Source: Ancylobacter crimeensis (GTDB lineage: Bacteria > Pseudomonadota > Alphaproteobacteria > Rhizobiales > Xanthobacteraceae). From it: 64,000 nt of DNA. Shown here piece after piece: positions 58,573 through 64,000 of the stretch; positions within the stretch are counted from its first letter, which is position 1; each line of letters begins with the position of its first letter. The position numbers and the translations under genes are program-made. The notes under the pieces are model-generated. The model was not told the origin of the DNA. It made no database searches and was given only the letters and a program-made list of their open reading frames with translations. The stretch spans positions 224,232-288,231 of the forward strand of contig NZ_JALKCH010000007.1 in assembly GCF_023016805.1 (NCBI RefSeq), in the 5' to 3' direction.

Positions 58573-59258
58573 ATGCCGACCGCATCCTGGTGGTGGACGA
58601 TGAGCCGCAGATCCAGCGCTTCCTGCGCCCGGCGCTCGGCGCCGCTGGCTATGACGTGGTGGAGGCTGCGACGGGCGCCGCGGCGCTGAAGGCGGCGGCG
58701 ACGCTGGCGCCGGACGTGATCATCCTCGATCTCGGCCTGCCGGACATGGACGGCAAGGAGGTTGTGGCGCAGCTGCGCGGCTGGTCCCAGGTGCCGATCA
58801 TCATCCTCTCCGCCCGCGACCGGGAATCGGAAAAGATCGCCGCGCTCGACCTCGGCGCGGACGACTATATCGAAAAGCCGTTCGGCATCGGCGAGCTCAC
58901 CGCCCGCATCCGCGCGGCGCTGCGCCACAAGCTGCGGCAGGAAGCAGGCAGCGAGCGGGTCTGCATGGACGGGCTGGAGATCGACACGCTGCGCCGCCTC
59001 GTGAGCCGAGACGGCGCGCCGGTGAAGCTGACGCCGAAGGAATACGACCTCCTGGTACTGCTGGCCCGCCACGCCGGCCGCGTTGTCACGCACCGCACGC
59101 TTCTGACCTCGGTCTGGGGACCGGCCCATGGCGAGGACCTGCATTATCTGCGCGTCTTCATCGGCCAGTTGCGCCAGAAGATCGAGCGCGACCCGGCGCG
59201 ACCGGCCATCATCCGCACCGAGCCCGGCGTCGGCTACCGCTTCGCCGAAGAGGAGTGA
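58569..59258 (+). CDS. kdpE: KdpE, kdp operon response regulator
   Basis: The 229-residue OmpR-type regulator has a receiver domain with the phospho-aspartate in IILDLGLPDMDG (residue about 52) and a C-terminal winged helix (LTPKEYDLLVLLARHAGRVVTH and YLRVFIGQLRQKIE). Phospho-KdpE activates the kdp promoter, and a fitting site lies at 51208-51223. ATG at 58569 overlaps the kdpD stop; a second ATG three codons upstream also exists. It ends the operon. Confidence 0.96.
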   Translation: MNADRILVVDDEPQIQRFLRPALGAAGYDVVEAATGAAALKAAATLAPDVIILDLGLPDMDGKEVVAQLRGWSQVPIIILSARDRESEKIAALDLGADDYIEKPFGIGELTARIRAALRHKLRQEAGSERVCMDGLEIDTLRRLVSRDGAPVKLTPKEYDLLVLLARHAGRVVTHRTLLTSVWGPAHGEDLHYLRVFIGQLRQKIERDPARPAIIRTEPGVGYRFAEEE

Positions 59259-59323
59259 GACCTGAGGCGAGCCGCGTGTAGGGGCTGCCCGCGACAAGGG
59301 GATGTGGAAAGCTTCAAAGCGAC

Positions 59324-59352
59324 TTGTGCCCGGGCCCGGCACCACCTATAAG
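59324..59352 (+). promoter_or_regulatory. Promoter of tRNA-Glu
   Basis: TTGTGC (59324-59329), a 17-base spacer, and TATAAG (59347-59352) lie just before the tRNA-Glu gene, giving a start about six bases upstream of it. Confidence 0.6.
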
Positions 59353-59364
59353 CGCCCTGCCTGC

Positions 59365-59439
59365 GCGCCCTTCGTCTATCGGTTAGGACGCCACCCTTTC
59401 ACGGTGGAGAGAGGGGTTCGACTCCCCTAGGGCGCGCCA
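59365..59439 (+). tRNA. tRNA-Glu (anticodon UUC)
   Basis: GCGCCCT pairs with AGGGCGC, followed by discriminator G and encoded CCA. The anticodon loop CTTTCAC has TTC at 59398-59400, and the T arm is GGGGTTCGACTCCCC. It marks the edge between core genes (kdp) and mobile DNA, because phage-like and IS-like sequences begin soon after its 3' end. The 3' end of tRNA genes is a common integration site. Confidence 0.97.
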
Positions 59440-59604
59440 GCCATTGTTCGCTTCTGTATGTCATTGATTTAATTGACCAATCAGTGACAGAAAAATGAAC
59501 ATGGACCCCAATTGAACCCCAGCTTTGGACCCCAGCCTGGTTAGGCTGAGCCTGCGCAGGGTCGTCGGATGGGACAGGGCTTTCATTCCACCGATCCATT
59601 TTCC

Positions 59605-59662
59605 AGCCTGTTGTGCGCGCTAGTAATGTACCTCAGCGAAACGCAGGTCCCCACAACAGGGT
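59605..59662 (+). repeat. 58-bp repeat, left copy (inverted relative to the right copy)
   Basis: This sequence is the reverse complement of 61392-61449, 57 of 58 bases matching (the mismatch is at 59646). Each copy is itself bounded by 9-base inverted ends CCTGTTGTG (59607-59615) and CACAACAGG (59652-59660). The repeat begins 165 bases after tRNA-Glu and stops two bases before the stop codon of an amber-interrupted ORF that reads toward it. Its class is unknown to me. Confidence 0.9.
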
Positions 59663-59663
59663 C

Positions 59664-60302
59664 TCAAATGACACCCTTCGGGCCGGTGATCCGACCTTCC
59701 ATGTCCATCTCCCCCACGCATCGCCTCTCTCTGAGCTGCTTCTCACGGATACCCTGATACCGGCTCACGAGTTGCTGGCTGACCTCCAGAACGGCCGCCA
59801 TGTCCTCCTGATCGAGACACGGGAAGTGGTCGCACGGCCAGCATACGGCCTCCTGAACCGGCATATCCTCCCGCCCACGGGACACCTGAAACGCCTTCAG
59901 GGCCGCTCCAGCCACCGCAACGGGTGGTCTTTCCGTTCGCCTGTCGAGCCCTTTCAGTGCCGACGACCACCGTTCACGAAGCCATCCCTGCCCTTCCGGG
60001 CTGATGACATCGAAGGGACGGGCTCCCCTCTTACTCGGCTCGATCCGTCTGCCGAGGCCCTACCGGATGGCCCAAGGCGATATGCGGTGGCGCTGATAGG
60101 TTCCGCCACCCTCAACGCCGACAAAGTCCAGCTCACGCAACACCGTGCGGACCTTGCGAGGGCCAACACCCATGGCCGCCCCGAACTCCGTCACCGTGAT
60201 CCAGTTCCCCTTGTCGAGGGTGACCGTCTCTCCGGTGCGGCGGTCGAGGATTTCTTCCGTGTAGATCAAGGCGTGTGTCTCCGTTCCCGGTGCGATTGGC
60301 AC
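59664..60302 (-). pseudogene. Interrupted phage-type DNA-binding-like ORF (in-frame amber)
   Basis: One frame reads from ATG at 60302 to TGA at 59664, about 212 codons, broken by a single TAG at 60060-60062. The first part (80 residues) contains WITVTEFGAAMGVGPRKVRTVLRELDF, which looks like a helix-turn-helix of a phage or plasmid regulator. The second part (about 131 residues) continues smoothly: GLGRRIEPSKRGARPFDVISPEGQ, then DMAAVLEVSQQLVSRYQGIREKQ. A CAG-to-TAG mutation would give this. It may be inactive or yield only the N-terminal piece. I do not know the family. Confidence 0.6.
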
Positions 60303-60505
60303 AAGGCGGGTCTAGGCGGCGTGCAAGGGGCCGCGTTGAATGACGGTGAAGTGCCCCGAGCGATGGCTCCAAGGGCGGATTGGGTGGGATTTCAGGGGAT
60401 CTAAAGGGGATAGATTCCTGACATCCCCTCAAGCGAACATACGAGGATGTTCTTCAAACGTTCTAGTTGCCGTGGGAGCCCCCTGCCGACCCCCTGAGGC
60501 CCGCC

Positions 60506-60862
60506 TCAATCCTCATCCCAAGGATAGCCCTCGGGCGGCTTCGGCAGGCCGTAGGTGAGCGTCCGCTCCGTGACGGCGCGGGAGCTGGTCGGCATGATGG
60601 AAGCCGCTTCAATGGCACCCTCAATGGACGCAACAGGCCCCTGCGTTTCAGCCTTCGCCTTCCCCTTGGTCTGCACCCCGTTCTCCATGAGGTTGACCAT
60701 CCATGGCCCGAACGCCTTCACCTTCTTGGCGGCGGCATTGGCCACGACCTCATCAAGGCCGGCACGGGTGAGGAAGGTTGCCTTCTCGAAGGCGGGAACA
60801 GCCCTGCCATCGCTGGCGTCGAAGTCTTCGCGCTGGAGGAGGACACGGTTGCCATCGCTCAT
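60506..60862 (-). CDS. Hypothetical protein in the mobile region
   Basis: The 118-residue frame from the ATG at 60862 (MSDGNRVLLQREDFDASDG...) is mostly hydrophilic, with a Lys/Ala-rich middle (LDEVVANAAAKKVKAFGPWM) and an acidic C-terminal tail PPEGYPWDED. The frame remains open upstream to a GTG at 60937, but those residues look non-coding. A TTGACG with an AT-rich spacer lies upstream at 61003-61031 and could promote it. I do not recognise a family, and no clear ribosome site precedes the start, so this is tentative. Confidence 0.45.
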   Translation of the reverse strand: MSDGNRVLLQREDFDASDGRAVPAFEKATFLTRAGLDEVVANAAAKKVKAFGPWMVNLMENGVQTKGKAKAETQGPVASIEGAIEAASIMPTSSRAVTERTLTYGLPKPPEGYPWDED

Positions 60863-61002
60863 CCGCGACCACCAGATGCCCGCGATGGAACAGGGTTTCC
60901 AGCTCGGCCACCCGCCCGAGCCATTCCGTGCGCCCACCGGGGGGTGCGCGCCGCTTCCTTCAATTCAGACACGCCGGCATATTTTTTCCATAAATATCCG
61001 TT

Positions 61003-61031
61003 ACTTAATAAGGTATCTTAAAGTGCGTCAA
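61003..61031 (-). promoter_or_regulatory. Possible promoter for the leftward hypothetical gene
   Basis: On the minus strand TTGACG (61026-61031) is followed by an AT-rich 17-base spacer and a weak TTAAGT -10 (61003-61008). The surrounding 60 bases are far more AT-rich than the rest of the window. Confidence 0.3.
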
Positions 61032-61116
61032 ACGACACCCTTGCGGAAGCCTCACGCCCACCCTTGAGCCGCTCCCGGCGAGACCCTAGCCTCCCACCAT
61101 TCAACCCCACCAAGGC

Positions 61117-61344
61117 ATGGAGGCCCGCTTGGAAGGCGAAGACTTGGCGAGGCTGCTGTGCCGGCTGGAGGCGGGCATGAGCCTTACCGTGCCGGATCAA
61201 TGGCTGGAAGAGGTGTTTCCCGGTTCCCGCCTCATGCGCATGCAGCGAGTGAACGAGATGGCCGGACGCTACCATTGCCTCTGCCATGACGGCCTCGGGG
61301 CCCAGACATTCGAGAAGCCGGCCCATCCGTGGCGGACATGCTGA
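61117..61344 (+). CDS. Small hypothetical protein in the mobile region
   Basis: A 75-residue frame with a mixed acidic/basic composition (MEARLEGEDLARLLCRLEAGMSL, VPDQWLEEVFPGSRLMRMQR) and no membrane segment. It reads rightward and ends 47 bases before the right copy of the 58-bp repeat, so both ORFs flanking the repeats point toward them. No family is recognised and the ribosome site is weak. Confidence 0.4.
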   Translation: MEARLEGEDLARLLCRLEAGMSLTVPDQWLEEVFPGSRLMRMQRVNEMAGRYHCLCHDGLGAQTFEKPAHPWRTC

Positions 61345-61391
61345 GGCTCTGGCGGGAGGGGCCGATTGTCGGGGTGAAGGCGTCTATGGTC

Positions 61392-61449
61392 ACCCTGTTG
61401 TGGGGACGTGCGTTTCGCTGAGGTACATTACTAGCGCGCACAACAGGCT
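61392..61449 (-). repeat. 58-bp repeat, right copy
   Basis: Inverted partner of 59605-59662, one mismatch. It carries the same 9-base inverted ends, CCTGTTGTG (61394-61402) and CACAACAGG (61439-61447). Weaker similarity seems to continue for some 30 bases on the inner side and about 10 on the outer side. Confidence 0.9.
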
Positions 61450-61477
61450 AGAAATGAACTGCCATCCTCAAAGATCA

Positions 61478-61499
61478 AAGGGGACCCTGAGGTCCCCTT
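61478..61499 (-). terminator. Hairpin after the toxin-antitoxin operon
   Basis: AAGGGGACC and GGTCCCCTT form a perfect 9-base stem around a four-base loop. On the minus strand it is followed by TTTGATCTTTG, a weak T tract. It lies about 100 bases downstream of the antitoxin gene stop and probably ends that transcript. Confidence 0.55.
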
Positions 61500-61602
61500 G
61501 GCACGTAGCTCCCTTTCGGGAAACGGACACCCTTATGAGGCCGCGCGCGCCATCTATGTAGTGCCAGCTTGGTTGAGCAAGGCGCCAGCCATCCCGCTCC
61601 AG

Positions 61603-61920
61603 TTAGGCGACCTTGCGCGCGTCTCGGGACACCTCTCGAAGCATGCCCATGATTTCAGAAGGATGAGTCTGGATCAGAAGAAGGAAGGCCCGCACCGCTC
61701 CAAGCGGACGGGAGCGGCCCTGCTCCCACTGCCGGATTTGGTGGACGGTGAAACCGAACATCGTGGCAAAACCATCCTGCGACATGCCAAGGCCCGTGCG
61801 GATGGCACGAACGTCCATCTCAGCCGGCACGAAGAGCTTTGCGTGCTCCGCTTCGCCACGGGCAATGGCGGTAGCCTCAGCAAGTCCTTCTGCAATCTTG
61901 TCAAACGCCTTCGTGCTCAT
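61603..61920 (-). CDS. HigA/NadS-type antitoxin with XRE helix-turn-helix
   Basis: The 105-residue protein has an N-terminal segment (residues 1-30, KAFDKIAEGLAEATAIARGE) and an XRE domain: VRAIRTGLGMSQDGFATMFGFTVHQIRQWEQGRSRP, where the recognition helix follows MSQDGFA. It would bind the toxin and autorepress the operon. The ATG at 61920 overlaps the toxin stop in an ATGA junction, so toxin precedes antitoxin as in HigBA modules. Confidence 0.88.
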   Translation of the reverse strand: MSTKAFDKIAEGLAEATAIARGEAEHAKLFVPAEMDVRAIRTGLGMSQDGFATMFGFTVHQIRQWEQGRSRPLGAVRAFLLLIQTHPSEIMGMLREVSRDARKVA

Positions 61921-62279
61921 GACCGTGCTCCAACATCCACAACTCGATCCGTATAGGCTTCGAGTAGCCTTTTTGTCATTGTTGCCAACGCGTTACGTTC
62001 CGCCTTGGATAGGTTGACCTTTTCCCCCTTGGAGAAGGCAGCAAGTAGGAAGGCCGGAATCTCCGTCCCCGAATAGAAGGTGATGGTTCGATAACCTCCG
62101 CTCTTCCCCTTACCCCTGCCTGCCCATCGCAACTTGCGGCACCCTCCAGTGCCCGCTATGGGGTCGCCGGCATCTGGATTGTTGGCAAGGAAATTTACGA
62201 GGTCTTCCACCTCGTCCTCGGTCATCCCGGCCTCGTTCGCCTGCCGGATGAAAGCTGCCGTCTGCGATACGCAATGCAT
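61917..62279 (-). CDS. RelE/HigB-type toxin
   Basis: The 120-residue toxin belongs to the COG4737 RelE-like group: TAAFIRQANEAGMTEDEVEDLVNFLANNPDAGDPI, GTGGCRKLRWAGRGKGKSGGYRTITFY and KAERNALATMTKRLLEAY are the family landmarks. Such toxins usually cut mRNA at the ribosome. The ATG at 62279 is at the expected family start. There is no Shine-Dalgarno sequence before it, and the predicted transcription start falls on or very near the ATG, so the mRNA may be leaderless. Confidence 0.88.
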   Translation of the reverse strand: MHCVSQTAAFIRQANEAGMTEDEVEDLVNFLANNPDAGDPIAGTGGCRKLRWAGRGKGKSGGYRTITFYSGTEIPAFLLAAFSKGEKVNLSKAERNALATMTKRLLEAYTDRVVDVGARS

Positions 62280-62283
62280 ATAT

Positions 62284-62313
62284 GCATACTACGTAAAGTA
62301 CGCAGTTAGTCAA
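62284..62313 (-). promoter_or_regulatory. Promoter and operator of the toxin-antitoxin pair
   Basis: On the minus strand TTGACT (62308-62313) and TAGTAT (62286-62291) are separated by 16 bases. An imperfect palindrome GCATACT-6-AGTACGC (62284-62303) spans the spacer and -10, a good position for antitoxin autorepression. Confidence 0.65.
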
Positions 62314-62411
62314 TGGTTCCGTTCCAGGCATCCTCCGGTAGCGGCGCTCCCGAGGGGCACAAGGAAGCACCCTCTTGAGAAACTGACAACGGCTACGCAC
62401 GCAGAGACGCC

Positions 62412-62453
62412 AAGACCCCCAAGGCAGCGCCTAAACACCGCCTTGGGGTCTTT
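62412..62453. terminator. Imperfect hairpin between the phage remnant and the toxin gene
   Basis: AAGACCCCCAAGGC pairs with GCCTTGGGGTCTT (one bulged C), loop of about 14 bases. It lies downstream of the leftward phage gene, and the T-rich side favours the plus strand (TCTTTGTT). It may act in either direction, and its use is uncertain. Confidence 0.45.
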
Positions 62454-62489
62454 GTTCATACCACCTCTACGTCCGCCTCCTGTCCGACC

Positions 62490-63020
62490 TCAGTGCGCTC
62501 CCTGAGACTTTGGCGCGAACTCCGGGCGGCCCTGCGACATCAGCCCGAGGAGGTACAGCACCGGCAACGTGTTCTGCCAGATGATCGGCCGGACGATGGC
62601 CTTCACCTCGGCCTTGGACATCTGCCGGTTCTCCACCCACGGCCGGGCGATGGCGCTGATGGCCTCCCGCGTGTCGTCGAGAAGGCCCGTTGTCGGGTTC
62701 GCGAAGATGTCCGTGGGCTGGCTCGTGGTGCGGCTGTTGAAGCCCCGGATGCCGAACGGCATCAGGGAGGTGTCCACCAGCATCGGGATAAGGCCCGACA
62801 TGCCGGTGCGCTGGAAGGCCCCAAGGGCGATGCTCTTGACCGAAAGGCGGTCCTCAAGCTGCTTCTCGGACAGGCTCGGGGACACCGCGAGGGTCTGCGC
62901 AATGTGGCCCATCATGCCGCCCATATAGGTCGCCAGGAAGGTCGTGAGGCTCTCCCGGTCCCACATATGGAGCTGGTGGAGCATCTGCTTGGAATGCGCC
63001 CCTGCCACGAAGACGCGGAA
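62490..63020 (-). pseudogene. Phage virion-protein remnant, 5' end replaced by an IS3 element
   Basis: The open frame reads ...QFRVFVAGAHSKQMLHQLHMWDRESLTTFLATYMGG to PKSQGAH* and lacks an N terminus, since an IS3-type sequence begins at about 63022. The remaining 175 or so residues are moderately hydrophobic with Gly/Met-rich stretches (MGGMMGHIAQTLA). They have the look of the C-terminal part of a large podovirus internal or ejection protein, but I could not identify the family. The gene is inactivated by the insertion or is a truncated remnant. Confidence 0.5.
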
Positions 63021-63106
63021 CTGAGAGCTGGCTCGGGAAATTTGGACAGGTCGGATAAGTGGAGTTTCTGCCTGAAGGCGGCATGATGGCCGCGACAGGA
63101 GAGACC

Positions 63107-63403
63107 ATGGCGAAACGACCGCGGCGGAACCATACGCCGGCCTTCAAGGCGAAGGTGGCCCTTGCAGCCGTGCGGGGCGAGAAGGCGATCGTCGAGCTGG
63201 CGCAGCAGTTCGATGTGCATCCGAACCAGATCACGCAATGGCGCAATCAGCTCCTCGATGGGGCAGCGGGCGTGTTCGACGGCGAGGCGAAGGCCGCAGC
63301 GCCGGTTCCGACGGTCGACGTGAAGACGCTGCATGCGAAGATCGGGGAGCTGACGCTGGAGAATGATTTTTGTCCGGCGCGCTCGAGAAGGCCGGCCTTC
63401 TGA
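63107..63403 (+). CDS. IS3 OrfA, helix-turn-helix DNA-binding protein, frameshifted at its 3' end
   Basis: The 98-residue frame starts at ATG 63107 (GGAGA upstream): KRPRRNHTPAFKAKVALAAVRGEKAIVELAQQFDVHPNQITQWRNQLLDGAAGVF is the IS3 OrfA helix-turn-helix. In related copies I know, the C terminus reads ENDFLSGALEKAGLLSAKR and stops over the OrfB start. Here the T-run 63367-63371 is five long, shifting the frame so it ends ENDFCPARSRRPAF. Reading one base back restores the expected frame and the stop at 63415-63417. So this is a one-base deletion or a slippage-dependent form. Confidence 0.75.
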   Translation: MAKRPRRNHTPAFKAKVALAAVRGEKAIVELAQQFDVHPNQITQWRNQLLDGAAGVFDGEAKAAAPVPTVDVKTLHAKIGELTLENDFCPARSRRPAF

Positions 63404-63413
63404 GCGCAAAGCG

Positions 63414-64000
63414 ATGATCGACCGCCATCATGACCTGCCGCTCAACCGGCAGGCGAAGGTTCTGGGGATCAGTCGAGGCAGTGTTTACTATCTGCCTCGC
63501 TCGGTTCCGGCTGCCGATCTGGCCCTGATGCGCCGGATCGACGCCCTGCACCTGGAATATCCCTTCGCCGGCAGCCGCATGTTGCAGGGCCTTCTCAATG
63601 CCGAGGGTCATGTCGCAGGGCGCCTGCACGTCGCCACGCTGATGAAGCGCATGGGGGTCGAGGCGCTTTATCGCAGGCCGAGGACCTCGAAACGGATGCC
63701 GGGGCACGCGATCTTCCCCTACCTGCTGCGTAAGCTGCCGGTGACGCGTCCCAATCAGGTCTGGGCGATGGACATTACCTACATCCCGATGGCGCGGGGC
63801 TGCGTCTACCTCGCAGCTGTCGTCGACTGGTTCAGCCGCAAGGTTCTGGCCTCGCGGCTCTCGATCACGATGGACACCGCCTTCTGTATCGAGGCGGTCG
63901 AGGACGCCATGGCCCGCTTCGGCAAGCCGGATATCTTCAATACCGACCAGGGCTCGCAGTTCACCAGCCGCGAGTTCACCGGCCTGCTGATCGCAGCCGA
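63414..64000 (+). CDS. IS3 OrfB transposase (DDE domain), 3' incomplete
   Basis: From ATG 63414 the frame is open to the window edge, about 195 residues. The HTH_21-type region (RRIDALHLEYPFAGSRMLQGLL) precedes the rve integrase core. VWAMDITYIPMARGCVYLAAVVDW has the first catalytic Asp and IFNTDQGSQFTSREF the second; the Glu lies beyond the window. The start overlaps the expected OrfA stop as ATGA, which favours coupling or frameshift fusion into OrfAB. Confidence 0.85.
   Translation, partial: MIDRHHDLPLNRQAKVLGISRGSVYYLPRSVPAADLALMRRIDALHLEYPFAGSRMLQGLLNAEGHVAGRLHVATLMKRMGVEALYRRPRTSKRMPGHAIFPYLLRKLPVTRPNQVWAMDITYIPMARGCVYLAAVVDWFSRKVLASRLSITMDTAFCIEAVEDAMARFGKPDIFNTDQGSQFTSREFTGLLIAA

Larger units (their letters stand above)
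63022..64000 (+). mobile_element. IS3-family insertion sequence (left end and most of the transposase; right end outside)
   Basis: The left end is near TGAGAGCTGGCTCGGG (63022). OrfA and OrfB follow in the order typical of IS3 elements, and the element continues past base 64000, so the right terminal repeat and target duplication are not visible. The left boundary is inferred from the point where the phage-gene frame stops making sense and is accurate to a few bases. Confidence 0.75.

Noticed and set aside
59605..61449. The 58-bp repeats as integron attC sites
   Set aside because: The lengths fit but the terminal core sites do not match RYYYAAC/GTTRRRY, and there is no integrase.
59605..61449. 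CRISPR array
   Set aside because: Only two copies in inverted orientation, 1.7 kb apart; no spacer-repeat periodicity and no cas genes.

Overview
The window is a high-GC chromosomal segment of an alphaproteobacterium, most likely of the Hyphomicrobiales (Xanthobacteraceae-like, for example Ancylobacter/Starkeya/Xanthobacter relatives). The evidence is the neighbourhoods ispDF-dusB-ntrBC-ntrYX-trkA-hfq-hflX-mazG and rlpA-dac-tmk-holB-metG-tatD-MBL, an IalB-family protein and a RatA/COQ10-type gene beside lipA. The species assignment is inference from gene order and protein style, not a database match.

Layout. 0-14.3 kb: molybdenum cofactor nucleotide genes (mobB end, mobA), DNA repair (recG, mfd), sdhE, a family 5 solute-binding protein, ialB, lipA, ratA, cinA-C and ispDF. 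14.6-31.8 kb: the nitrogen-regulation and potassium block (dusB-ntrB-ntrC, ntrY-ntrX, trkA-trkH, hfq-hflX, mazG). It is interrupted by accessory genes: an acyltransferase between ntrBC and ntrYX, and a class A beta-lactamase plus a glycosyltransferase, with an AT-rich stretch, between ntrX and trkA. 31.9-39.7 kb: a leftward cell-envelope and replication operon (rlpA, a D,D-carboxypeptidase homologue with two substituted catalytic residues, tmk, holB, metG, tatD, MBL hydrolase). 40.06 kb: tRNA-Ser(UGA).

40.2-48.7 kb: a leftward catabolic operon encoding a polyamine/opine-type ABC importer (binding protein, ATPase, two permeases), a DeoR repressor, an APH-fold small-molecule kinase and a PLP enzyme with the signatures of amino-alcohol-phosphate phospho-lyases. 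An SDR dehydrogenase diverges from it. The pathway read from these genes is import of an amino alcohol, phosphorylation, then elimination of ammonia and phosphate to an aldehyde. 48.8-51 kb: a membrane diguanylate cyclase, rpsU and a small charged protein. 51.2-59.3 kb: a complete kdpFABCDE operon with a KdpE-box-like site and an extra 28-residue membrane peptide gene ahead of kdpF.

59.37-64 kb: tRNA-Glu followed by decayed mobile DNA. This contains a 58-bp element in two inverted copies 1.7 kb apart, an amber-interrupted DNA-binding-type ORF, a HigBA/RelE-type toxin-antitoxin pair with a leaderless-looking promoter, a phage virion-protein remnant, and an IS3-family element that truncates that remnant and runs off the window. 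This last region and the modified D,D-carboxypeptidase are the least conventional parts of the window.
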